DNA from: Bacteroides caecimuris
Lineage (GTDB): Bacteria > Bacteroidota > Bacteroidia > Bacteroidales > Bacteroidaceae
Length of the DNA: 64,000 bases
Direction: 5' to 3'
Assembly: GCF_001688725.2 (NCBI RefSeq)
Contig: NZ_CP015401.2
Span: 1,054,001-1,118,000, forward strand
Below are positions 46,710 to 53,688 of this stretch, one piece after another. A program made the translations under genes and the position numbers. Within the stretch, counting starts at the first letter, position 1; each line of letters opens with the position of its first letter. The notes beneath the pieces were generated by a model. It did no database searches, had not been told where the DNA came from, and saw only the letters and a list, made by a program, of their open reading frames with translations.

Positions 46710-48431
46710 TCAAACCTCTTCCATACGGACTAATTCCCAACCACAGAATTGCATGACAATGCAGTGAAGTTGAGTTCCCTGACATAGTTGGCGAACTTTC
46801 GGACCGGCGGCATAACCATGAATTTGTTCTACGGCTTCCTGCCATTGTACGGTGCCTTGGGTGTCGTATTTCTCTTTCGGCAGATATTTTAATTCCAAGA
46901 TATAGCTATGCGCTACTTCTGCGTAGCGTTGCAGATCGGGCATCAGAAACATATCGCAAAAGCCATGATTCAGTTCTACTTCAGGCATCGTGAAGTAGTA
47001 GGCATTCACGCTGAGGTAAGCGGTGAAGAATCCCTGAATGTTACGTTCGCCCTCGATGCTGCTGCGTACGGAAGTATTCTCCTTATAAGCTTTGGCTATG
47101 AATTCCAATGCCGGTCGCCATTGTCCGTCAAAAGCCATATCATTGAATAAAATCTCTATATCTATCAGGTTGATATAATGGTGATTCTGATATTCTTCCA
47201 GGATATATTCATAATATTGTTTACGGACATTCGTGTTGGGAATTCCCAGGATAGTCAGATTTCCACGTGTTCCGATGATAGTTAGCATGCCATAATAAAA
47301 TAATAGGCTGGGGAATATTTCCGGATTCGTAATTTGATCGGCAGAAAAAGACTGGTATAGGTTAGTCATGATTTTCCCTTCTTCGGCAATTCGTTTGATA
47401 ACACCTTTGCGGTTACCGTCAAGACGGTCAAGCTGAATCAGTTTTTTCATCTTATTGTAGTCCGTACGGGTATTAGGATCAATCATCTGTTTAGGCGATT
47501 TGTTTAGTTGGATGCGATTGCGTAGATAATAAAGCACCATATCACAATTGAACATCTTTGGATCTTTATCTAAGCTTTCTTCTGCAAAACAGTAATTGTC
47601 ATACCATGGTTTCATTTCCAGAATCATTTCTTCAATGTCTCCTTGTAACTGCCCTGCTTCCTGATAATATCGGAACATCGTACGTACGTCTTCTTCAGAG
47701 AATCCCAGCATCTGATTAAACAGTGGGTTAGTGCTGATGTTCCAACCTATGTTATATCCGCTTGACAAGTCGTCCAAAGTGACGGGGCTGACCCCAATCA
47801 TGAATATACGGTCGAACATTCCTTTATAATTCTTGAAGGCATCTCTGTAGAATCCGCTGGCATGGGTGATGGCGTGGTATATCTCATTTCCTTTCTCGTT
47901 GAGTACGACATTGGTGAAATTGTCATACTCATCTATAATAAGGTATAGGGGATACCCTTGACGGCGTGCCTCATCGTCTAGTATATGCAGTTTGTCAATC
48001 CCTTTTTTCGCTGTGCTGAAACGCTCAATAAACTCATCCGTGTAGTATTCACGATAACGGTTCAGAAAGCCATCCAGTTGCACTGCGCTATACGAATCAA
48101 ATCTTTGCGGCAGTTCATCAATGTTGCCGCCAATCTTGGAAAAGTCAAGATAAAGCATCTGATATTTGCCTTGAAGCGGAGTTGCATTCTGCCCGATCCA
48201 GAGATTCCCGAAAAGTTGCCGGAACTTATCTTTCTGTGAAAGGTCATAATATGAACGAAGCATGCTTAGTAGCAGGCTCTTGCCAAAGCGTCTCGGACGG
48301 ATGAATATCAGATAGTTGGCTTGATCTTCCAACATGGGGAGATACATTGTTTTATCCACATAATAGCGGTTTTGTGTGATTACATCCTCAAAATTGGACA
48401 TACCATAAGGAATTCCTTTTATTGTTCCCAT
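46710..48431 (-). CDS. AAA-ATPase-like protein with C-terminal PD-(D/E)XK nuclease-like domain (PF09820/DUF1703)
   Basis: 573 residues from the ATG at 48431 (MGTIKGIPYGMSNFEDVITQ); an upstream TTG would add 16 residues. The AAA-ATPase-like domain has a variant P-loop RPRRFGKSLLLSML (about 44-57) and Walker B-like YPLYLIIDEYDNF. The C-terminal DUF1703 region carries LNHGFCDMFLMPD and YILELKYLPKEKYD, the D...ExK of a PD-(D/E)XK fold. This family is greatly expanded in Bacteroides and Prevotella genomes; its role is unknown. The next gene upstream is HU-related. Confidence 0.85.
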   Translation of the reverse strand: MGTIKGIPYGMSNFEDVITQNRYYVDKTMYLPMLEDQANYLIFIRPRRFGKSLLLSMLRSYYDLSQKDKFRQLFGNLWIGQNATPLQGKYQMLYLDFSKIGGNIDELPQRFDSYSAVQLDGFLNRYREYYTDEFIERFSTAKKGIDKLHILDDEARRQGYPLYLIIDEYDNFTNVVLNEKGNEIYHAITHASGFYRDAFKNYKGMFDRIFMIGVSPVTLDDLSSGYNIGWNISTNPLFNQMLGFSEEDVRTMFRYYQEAGQLQGDIEEMILEMKPWYDNYCFAEESLDKDPKMFNCDMVLYYLRNRIQLNKSPKQMIDPNTRTDYNKMKKLIQLDRLDGNRKGVIKRIAEEGKIMTNLYQSFSADQITNPEIFPSLLFYYGMLTIIGTRGNLTILGIPNTNVRKQYYEYILEEYQNHHYINLIDIEILFNDMAFDGQWRPALEFIAKAYKENTSVRSSIEGERNIQGFFTAYLSVNAYYFTMPEVELNHGFCDMFLMPDLQRYAEVAHSYILELKYLPKEKYDTQGTVQWQEAVEQIHGYAAGPKVRQLCQGTQLHCIVMQFCGWELVRMEEV

Positions 48432-48597
48432 AACTTTTTCAGATTGTTTCTTCTTGTTTTCCAAACAAATAATTACCAAAGATAGTTCTTTTGAAATGGA
48501 TATTCCATTCTTTTGCGCTTATTTTTTTATCTGTGTTATAAACGCAGTTTTTTTAACGTCAGGGATTGTCTTCTACCAGAAGAGAAAAAACGTTTTT

Positions 48598-48750
48598 ATT
48601 TCTCATATTCTCATGATTTTATATTAATCTGCATATAATCAGAATGTTATAGTATGAGAAATGTTTTCGATAAATCGCATTTCTCATCATTTCCTGGTGA
48701 AATAAGCCTTAAAACAGTTATTTCTCATAGTTTTTTAAGTCATTTCTCAT
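48598..48750. repeat. Scattered ATTTCTCAT repeats at the 3' end of the second HU-related gene
   Basis: ATTTCTCAT occurs at 48598, 48679, 48720 and 48742 (the last two 22 bp apart, within the end of the gene), and an inverted copy ATGAGAAATG at 48654-48663. The copies at 48654-48663 and 48678-48687 can form a 10-bp hairpin. The rest of the 48432-48717 spacer is AT-rich with no gene. Confidence 0.6.
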
Positions 48751-49398
48751 ACTATTTTGATCCTGTTCAGCTATTTCTTTCTTTATATATACCCTATGTG
48801 CTCCTCTTCCGGCGATTCCTATGCCCGAATCGGGTTGATGTCCCCATTTTCTCAATTCATTGGTAGCAGCAGTTTGAAGCAATCCGGTCAGTTTGCGGTA
48901 TTCCCATACGGTGAGGAACGGATTCTCGTCAAGGTACTTTATTGCTAACGCCAGTCGTTGTTCCGGTGTGAATTTCTCCGAAGAACGTTGCCGCTTCCAG
49001 GGTGCTCTTTCCAGCCGGCATCTTTCACTGATGTTGCTAATCATCGTCCTGTCTACCCGGAAATTAACACCACCTATAAAGATGCTCTGTGCATTACGAT
49101 GCTTTCCACCCTCTTCCGGGTCTTCGCGTTCCTTGTCTCTGCCCAAGGTAAGCGACGGGGTAAATGTACCTATTCCGTCTATCTTCACGGAACGTCCTTC
49201 CGCCATCAGATGTGCCATTTCAATAGCCGTCTGAAGCAGTACGCCTTCTATGTCTCCGACATTGAAACCGCTTACATCGCTCACCCGTTGCGCCAATTCT
49301 TTTAGACTTGCATTGTCTATCCGTGCAAATCTGGGATAAGTAATTCTTTTGCCTGTTTTTTGGAGATCGGGCATCTCTTCCATGATGTAACGTGCCAT
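48718..49398 (-). CDS. HU-related DNA-binding protein (TIGR01201-like), second copy
   Basis: 226 residues. The N-terminal HU-related domain (FARIDNASLKELAQRVSDVS, VGDIEGVLLQTAIEMAHLMA, EGRSVKIDGIGTFTPSLTLG, GVNFRVDRTMISNISERC) is followed by a basic linker and a C-terminal helical/HTH region (LALAIKYLDENPFLTVWEYR, KLTGLLQTAATNELRKWG). It is a paralogue of the gene at 12304 but diverged. A large phased repeat array lies directly upstream, as for the other copy. Function is unproven; a DNA-bending or regulatory role is inferred. Confidence 0.72.
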   Translation of the reverse strand: MARYIMEEMPDLQKTGKRITYPRFARIDNASLKELAQRVSDVSGFNVGDIEGVLLQTAIEMAHLMAEGRSVKIDGIGTFTPSLTLGRDKEREDPEEGGKHRNAQSIFIGGVNFRVDRTMISNISERCRLERAPWKRQRSSEKFTPEQRLALAIKYLDENPFLTVWEYRKLTGLLQTAATNELRKWGHQPDSGIGIAGRGAHRVYIKKEIAEQDQNSMRNDLKNYEK

Positions 49399-49427
49399 AC
49401 ATTCTTTGTTTTAAAGCGTTAGTAGAT

Positions 49428-49734
49428 GGGTTCTTGTCTATTAAGAGAAAACTTCCTTTGCATTAAGTGCAAACTTCTTTTCTCCTAATCCTAAAGTTCC
49501 TTTTGATTAATCATAAACTATAAATGCAAGTTCTGTTTTTATAAATGAAGCTTGCAATTATAAAAATGAAGCTTGCGTTTTTATAATCAAAGCTTGCATT
49601 TATAGTTTATAATTAGACAAAGATAAGTTTTCTATTTGATAAAAGGAAGTTTATAATTAATAAAATGGAAGTTATTTGTTAATAGGCTGGAGGTGAAGTA
49701 CTGCTTCTTATGAAGTTGTCGGTAGGTTGGTACG
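49428..49734. repeat. Phased ~22-bp AAGTT/AACTT repeat array with overall dyad symmetry
   Basis: AACTTCC-type units start at 49450, 49472 and 49494 (exactly 22 bp apart). AAGCTTG units lie at 49548, 49569 and 49590 (21 bp). AAGTT-type units lie at 49603, 49625, 49647, 49669 and 49713 (multiples of 22 bp). The 16-mers AAACTATAAATGCAAG (49515-49530) and CTTGCATTTATAGTTT (49593-49608) are perfect inverted copies. About the same centre (about 49561.5) AACTTCC at 49450 mirrors GGAAGTT at 49667-49673, and 49472 mirrors 49645-49651. The array starts 30 bp upstream of the HU-related start. Confidence 0.75.
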
Positions 49735-49888
49735 GAAGAATGTAAGAAGGAACTCGATATGATGGCGAAGGTAGTAGTGAATTTTATTAATGGCACCATC
49801 ATGAATGAAGTGGGGATAAGTGTGGGATAAAAAAATGGATGTGAAGTAGGATATTTAATTTTATTTTCTGCTTATCCATAAAATATGT
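49735..49888. other. Spacer with upstream element shared with 51.6 kb
   Basis: No gene. It contains the 25-nt segment 49844-49868 (starting AAGTAGGATATTTAATTTT) that recurs exactly at 51598-51622, in both cases ahead of a TAnnTTTG box and a structured RNA region. Confidence 0.5.
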
Positions 49889-49896
49889 TACCTTTG
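49889..49896 (+). promoter_or_regulatory. -7 box TACCTTTG ahead of the structured RNA region
   Basis: A perfect TAnnTTTG match. The transcript would begin near 49903, include small hairpins (TACCT/AGGTA 49915-49930 and ACATCGC/GCGATGT 49973-49988) and run into RNA copy A at 50011. Confidence 0.6.
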
Positions 49897-50010
49897 CGGA
49901 CAATAAAATTCAAGTACCTGTTTATAGGTATCAGTGCAAATTAAAAATAATTGCTTATGGCATAAAAGTACAACATCGCTTGCGATGTCATATTTTCGAG
50001 TATAAATAAA

Positions 50011-50183
50011 GAAACGTTGTGTCTGTGTCTTGCTGTAATAAAGCGTAGGAAACTTTAACCTGATAACAAGATTGGCATGATGGTTCTCCACGTATATGCG
50101 TGGGGCTGCCGTCACCATTCCGTTATCAAGGGCTTTCCTACCGCCTTTTACAGAGGAGTGAACGATGTGTGGTTCCACGTTTC
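50011..50183 (+). ncRNA. Structured RNA element, copy A (173 nt)
   Basis: Closed by GAAACGTTG (50011-50019) with CCACGTTTC (50175-50183). Inner stems: GTCTTG (50027-50032) with CAAGAT (50067-50072), enclosing AAAG/CTTT; and CCACG (50088-50092) with CGTGG (50099-50103). TTCTCC (50084-50089) could also pair with the GAGGAG near 50153-50158. The same architecture, with compensatory changes, is found 291 bp downstream in copy B. No known riboswitch or Rfam family is recognised by eye. Orientation is inferred from the promoter box and the downstream gene. Confidence 0.65.
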
Positions 50184-50189
50184 TGTTTC

Positions 50190-50264
50190 TTTGCATCTGA
50201 CTTTAAAGTATTTGACCTCAAAGAATGTAGCTCCAAAGTGTTTGACCTCAAAATTGCGTGTGAA
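50190..50264. repeat. 15-bp tandem repeats, consensus AAAGTRTTTGACCTC
   Basis: Units at 50205 (AAAGTATTTGACCTC), 50220 (AAAGAATGTAGCTCC), 50235 (AAAGTGTTTGACCTC) and 50250 (AAAATTGCG...), with a diverged unit at 50190. The period is exactly 15 bp. In one plus frame it encodes repeats of K-V-F-D-L, but no convincing start exists. The array separates RNA copies A and B. Confidence 0.65.
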
Positions 50265-50301
50265 AATGTAAATTAAGAATATCATATAATCATTGTTCAA
50301 A

Positions 50302-50474
50302 GAAACGTTGTGTCTTCATCTTGCTGTAATAAAGCGTAGGAAACTTTAAAACTGATAACAGGATTTTGGCATGATAGTTCTCCGTGTTGTTTGCATGGTG
50401 GTGCTGTCTCCATTTTCGAGTTAAGACATACAGTAGTCTAATCAAGGAGATGTAAGCATATAGTTCCACGTTTC
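50302..50474 (+). ncRNA. Structured RNA element, copy B (173 nt)
   Basis: Same length and plan as copy A: closing stem GAAACGTTG (50302-50310) with CCACGTTTC (50466-50474); ATCTTG (50318-50323) with CAGGAT (50359-50364); AAAG/CTTT; CCGTG (50382-50386) with CATGG (50394-50398). Relative to copy A the stems change on both sides or via G-T pairs, which supports a conserved RNA fold. It ends 53 nt before the ATG of the PAP2 gene, so it may be a leader element of that mRNA or a separate small RNA. Confidence 0.65.
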
Positions 50475-50527
50475 AATATCAATCTAAAATTCAGCCGAAC
50501 GGGAACTGGTGAGGCTAAGCAAACTAC

Positions 50528-51349
50528 ATGGATGTTAAAAATTTAATTTTAGCAGTTGCCCTGACAGTAACTCTGCCAATGAAAACGCATGGGCAACAGA
50601 TGGGGCGGGATTCTTTATCCGTAAGCGACAGTGTTCTATCCGTAAATAACAGGATTCTATCCGTAAGCGATGGAACTCCGGAAAATTACCGGTTCGAGTG
50701 GCGGCAAACGATTCTGCCTGCGTCTTTAATTGGTGTTGGTGCGGTTGCGCTTGCTCCGGGTTTCATTCGGAACGGCAGTCGTAGCGTCACGAACAGCGTG
50801 ATTGACATACGGGGAAAGAACAATCGGCTTGAATGGGACGATTATATCCAATATCTACCCGTTGCCAGTTCTTTAATGCTGGGCTGTACGGGTGTCAAGG
50901 CGAAACATTCATTCCGGGATAGGGCTTTTATTGTCGCTACTTCTTATGCGACATTAGCTGTTCTTACGAACGTTCCAAAATTCTGCATTGATGAGAAAAG
51001 ACCGGAATTTGCAGGACACAATTCTTTTCCTTCGGGGCATACGGCAACCGTTTTCATGGGTGCGGAATTGATTCGGATAGAATACGGTAGCTGGTATGGC
51101 ATCGGTGCTTATACCATCGCGACCGGAGTAGGGTTCATGCGGATGTACAACGGAAGACACTGGCTTCATGATGTAGTGGCAGGTGCAGGTGTAGGGATAT
51201 TGAGTGCGCGGGTTGGCGAATGGAGTTGTCAGTTGTGGCAAAAAATCTTCCAGAAGAAGGGAAGAAAGGAAAACAACCTTGTTTTCACTCCGGTAGCCTC
51301 CCCGGTGAATGGTGGGTATTACGGTTTCACTATGGGGTGTTGCTTTTAG
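50528..51349 (+). CDS. PAP2 family phosphatase (lipid A 1-phosphatase-like)
   Basis: 273 residues. The N-terminal signal peptide (LILAVALTVTLPMKTHGQQ) is followed by a 3-copy 7-residue repeat (LSVSDSV, LSVNNRI, LSVSDGT), then membrane segments and the PAP2 active site: DEKRPEFAGHNSFPSGHTAT (about 152-171) and YNGRHWLHDVVAGAGVG (about 202-218), i.e. the KxxxxxxRP, PSGH and SRxxxxxHxxxD-type motifs. It would dephosphorylate a lipid phosphate such as lipid A or undecaprenyl pyrophosphate at the outer face of the inner membrane. It lies downstream of two structured RNA elements. Confidence 0.88.
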   Translation: MDVKNLILAVALTVTLPMKTHGQQMGRDSLSVSDSVLSVNNRILSVSDGTPENYRFEWRQTILPASLIGVGAVALAPGFIRNGSRSVTNSVIDIRGKNNRLEWDDYIQYLPVASSLMLGCTGVKAKHSFRDRAFIVATSYATLAVLTNVPKFCIDEKRPEFAGHNSFPSGHTATVFMGAELIRIEYGSWYGIGAYTIATGVGFMRMYNGRHWLHDVVAGAGVGILSARVGEWSCQLWQKIFQKKGRKENNLVFTPVASPVNGGYYGFTMGCCF

Positions 51350-51383
51350 ATTGCGGCATTGTTGAGGAAGGCTGAGATTGTTT

Positions 51384-51425
51384 ATGGTATAGTGGGGCTG
51401 GTAGGTTCAACTATGCCATTTATTT
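51384..51425 (+). terminator. Weak stem-loop after the PAP2 gene
   Basis: ATGGTATAGT (51384-51393) pairs with ACTATGCCAT (51410-51419) with one G-T pair, then TTTATTTAACC. A plausible but weak terminator. Confidence 0.5.
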
Positions 51426-51434
51426 AACCTTTCC

Positions 51435-51458
51435 TCTATCTATCATCAAGGATAAGAA
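51435..51458. repeat. 24-bp direct repeat, left copy
   Basis: TCTATCTATCATCAAGGATA then AGAA; it matches 59669-59692 at 22 of 24 positions. The right copy is the 5' leader of the DUF1810 gene. The two copies bracket the low-GC, IS-containing region. Confidence 0.55.
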
Positions 51459-51597
51459 CTCAACAGTAAAAATTACAACTTACTGGTAAGTATTCGGAAG
51501 AGGTAATTGTTGTAATTGTATTGAACATATTATGCAAATAGAACAACAAATTGAACACAAAGTTTACTATAAGCATCTGAGCAAAAATATTGATATA

Positions 51598-51631
51598 AAG
51601 TAGGATATTTAATTTTATTTTCATAGTTTTG
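51598..51631 (+). promoter_or_regulatory. Shared 25-nt element and -7 box TAGTTTTG
   Basis: 51598-51622 is identical to 49844-49868. The -7 box TAGTTTTG lies at 51624-51631. A transcript would start near 51637 with a hairpin CCTCA/TGAGG (about 51652-51666) and AAAGGCGTTTA/TAAACGCTTT (about 51700-51722). Confidence 0.55.
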
Positions 51632-51849
51632 CAATGTTTCTCACGCCGATACCTCAATTCGTGAGGTTAGGGTGGTGCGGGAGATGTATTATATAAAGAA
51701 AGGCGTTTACTAAACGCTTTGTCTTTGACACTTCGAAACTTCGCAACTTTTGAAAACTTCGTCAAAAAGCAAAGCAGCAGTAGATGTTTACGGGATATGT
51801 TTTAATCTTTTGCAAATTTGTATGTTTACACGTTTGTAAAAATGCTATA

Positions 51850-51953
51850 CATATCGGCGTGGGTTTCTGCGTTGCTTGTTCTGACGAAGTTGGGCAATGC
51901 GAAGGCCTTGATGCGTGGGACAAGTAACAGGTACAGATCCCCGCGCTTTTTTG
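51850..51953 (+). ncRNA. Structured non-coding RNA candidate with terminator-like end
   Basis: GCGTGGG (51857-51863) pairs with CCCCGCG (51939-51945) and encloses two hairpins: GCGTTGC/GCAATGC (51869-51875 and 51894-51900) and CTTG/CAAG (51907-51910 and 51921-51924). Six T follow at 51947-51952, as in an intrinsic terminator. A 41-codon frame covers the same DNA (51842-51967), but the base-paired layout suggests RNA. The transcript may start near 51637. No known family is recognised by eye. Confidence 0.5.
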
Positions 51954-51978
51954 GGGAGTATCGATAAATGGGGGGATT

Positions 51979-52167
51979 ATGCACTGGGAAGATGATTTTG
52001 AGAATTTGTCACTAAAGGATCAAAAGGCTATGGGGATAGGAATTTTTACTGGTAGTTTGATTGGGGTACGATATGTTACTCACGTTGAAGTAGATGGAGG
52101 AGCGTTAGTGTATGATGAAATAGAAGATTTTTCAGGTAACTATGAATATATTGATGTGGACATGTAG
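51979..52167 (+). CDS. Small hypothetical protein
   Basis: 62 residues, acidic (MHWEDDFENLSLKDQKAMGI, ending YIDVDM). The start follows TGGGGGGATT, a possible ribosome site. No family is recognised. It is in AT-rich DNA with the next orphan gene 52 bp downstream on the same strand, possibly a unit. Confidence 0.45.
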   Translation: MHWEDDFENLSLKDQKAMGIGIFTGSLIGVRYVTHVEVDGGALVYDEIEDFSGNYEYIDVDM

Positions 52168-52219
52168 TTGAATAATAGAGACATAATAGATATAGGAACT
52201 TTTATTTTATGGATAAATT

Positions 52220-53344
52220 ATGGAGAATACGATATTGATGTATAATAATTCTTTAAATTTTAGTTTGAAGCAAACAATTAATAATATTAATGATTTGATT
52301 TTTAATATTCAAAGTTTGAAACAACTACAGATAAATATTGATGAAATTCAGAACCTAAAAGATGGAGCGCAATTGCAAGTTAATATGGCGTGTTTGGCTC
52401 TGTTGAGACATTATATCTTGGATGAATATGGTGTTGGGGTAATTTTATTTCGAAATCTTATTCGAAAATATTATCCACTGAGTGACGAACAAATTCTCAA
52501 ATATGAAAATGTAATTTATAAGGAAATACATAGAACTGTTGACAATGGAAAAGTGACGATTGATCCGCATGAATGGTATTATATAACCAATTATAACGTG
52601 TTTAGAAGAAAAGGCAAGGAATTTTCGGTTGAAAACAAATTATATAAATTGCGACATAAATGTTTTAGCACTACAGGAAAAACGTATCGATCAACCTATT
52701 CCTCTTTGGTGTCAGAGATGCTTCATCTAAATGAACTTTTTTCTGTTTTTGAAACTAGAGAATGTTGTAGAGATGCACATTCTTTTTTTACTTCGAACTA
52801 TAATGTGGATTTTCACAGTGTTCCCCAAATTTGCTGTGCATCATTAGCTAAAAACGAATTTACGAAATGGGATTGGGACTTGGTAAGAAACATCAAAAAT
52901 GTGGAAAGTTCTTTTTGTTGGTTGGAGAATCTATTAGATAATAATGGATTTTTTGCTCAGTTGGCTATTGAAAATATAACAAAAACATTGACCCAATTAC
53001 AAAATGTAGTGGGGACAGAATATTTGATAACACAAGATGTTTGGAATAGTGTTGTAGAAAAATATGAGAAAATGGGAATTGGATTGTATGCATATAGTAA
53101 TTCTATATCTAAAGAATTTATTATTGAACATCAAAATGAGCTTGATTGGTTGGTTCTTCAAAGAAATCCTTATGTTCAATGGGATTTAGAGTTAATTAAT
53201 TTATTTCTTAAAAAATACGTAAAAAGTATTCCAGGGTCTGAATGGGATAAACATTTAGATGGTTCACGTGCGATATATTCAGCTGTCAAGGATTTATTAA
53301 ATGATTCAATTTTAAGAGATATAGAGAAGCTGTATGAATTATAA
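52220..53344 (+). CDS. Orphan protein with Trp-rich motifs, low-GC gene
   Basis: 374 residues, no recognised family. The first ~250 residues are helical (LNFSLKQTINNINDLIFN...). Two related motifs stand out: LAKNEFTKWDWDLVRNIKNV (about 213-232) and LDWLVLQRNPYVQWDLELIN (about 317-336), resembling Trp-containing repeats of the pattern W-x-L-x-x-N-x-x-(I/V)-x-W seen in some bacterial repeat proteins. The DNA is markedly AT-richer than neighbouring core genes, which suggests transfer. Function is unknown; a defence-island role is only a guess from location. Confidence 0.55.
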   Translation: MENTILMYNNSLNFSLKQTINNINDLIFNIQSLKQLQINIDEIQNLKDGAQLQVNMACLALLRHYILDEYGVGVILFRNLIRKYYPLSDEQILKYENVIYKEIHRTVDNGKVTIDPHEWYYITNYNVFRRKGKEFSVENKLYKLRHKCFSTTGKTYRSTYSSLVSEMLHLNELFSVFETRECCRDAHSFFTSNYNVDFHSVPQICCASLAKNEFTKWDWDLVRNIKNVESSFCWLENLLDNNGFFAQLAIENITKTLTQLQNVVGTEYLITQDVWNSVVEKYEKMGIGLYAYSNSISKEFIIEHQNELDWLVLQRNPYVQWDLELINLFLKKYVKSIPGSEWDKHLDGSRAIYSAVKDLLNDSILRDIEKLYEL

Positions 53345-53372
53345 TTAAATGAGCTAGTGAATAGAATGATTA

Positions 53373-53684
53373 CTGATTGGCGGTGATGATAAATATAACG
53401 AGTTATATCATTCATTGTGTAAAACGATGAGTCGTAGAATAAAAGCAAGTGATATTTTGAATTGTCCGACATATCCGGGAGAATACATATATGTTTCGGA
53501 TCTGCTTGTTGCGATAGTGGCATTGTCAGAATATTCGAAGTATTATAATGGGAAATATTCAGCAATAGTGAATCAGTGGATTCATAAAGCTCAAACGGAA
53601 TGGCTTGATAAAAATACCGGATTGAGTTTTATCGTAATATTCATTACCGTAACAACGGTTACGATAATGCAAAAGTACAAATAG
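53373..53684 (+). pseudogene. Gene fragment cut by IS copy 1
   Basis: An open frame without a convincing start (preceded by TGA) reads LLIGGDDKYNELYHSL, KASDILNCPTYPGEYIYVSD, LLVAIVALSEYSKYYNGKYS and WIHKAQTEWLDKNTGLSF. After this the sequence turns low-complexity and stops at the IS. It looks like an internal piece of a larger protein; the pattern resembles proteins with repeated (P/Y)xDxxVAxxAL and LDxxTGL motifs, but the family is not certain. Confidence 0.45.
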
Positions 53685-53688
53685 ATTT

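Noticed and set aside
49888..50196. Minus-strand 102-codon ORF antisense to RNA copy A
   Set aside because: It covers the promoter box and the base-paired copy A, has no ribosome site or recognised domain, and copy B does not preserve it. The RNA structure explains the sequence better.
51842..51967. Plus-strand 41-codon ORF (starts MLYISAWVSALL)
   Set aside because: The same bases form nested stems ending in a T-run, and no ribosome binding site is seen. Treated as non-coding RNA.
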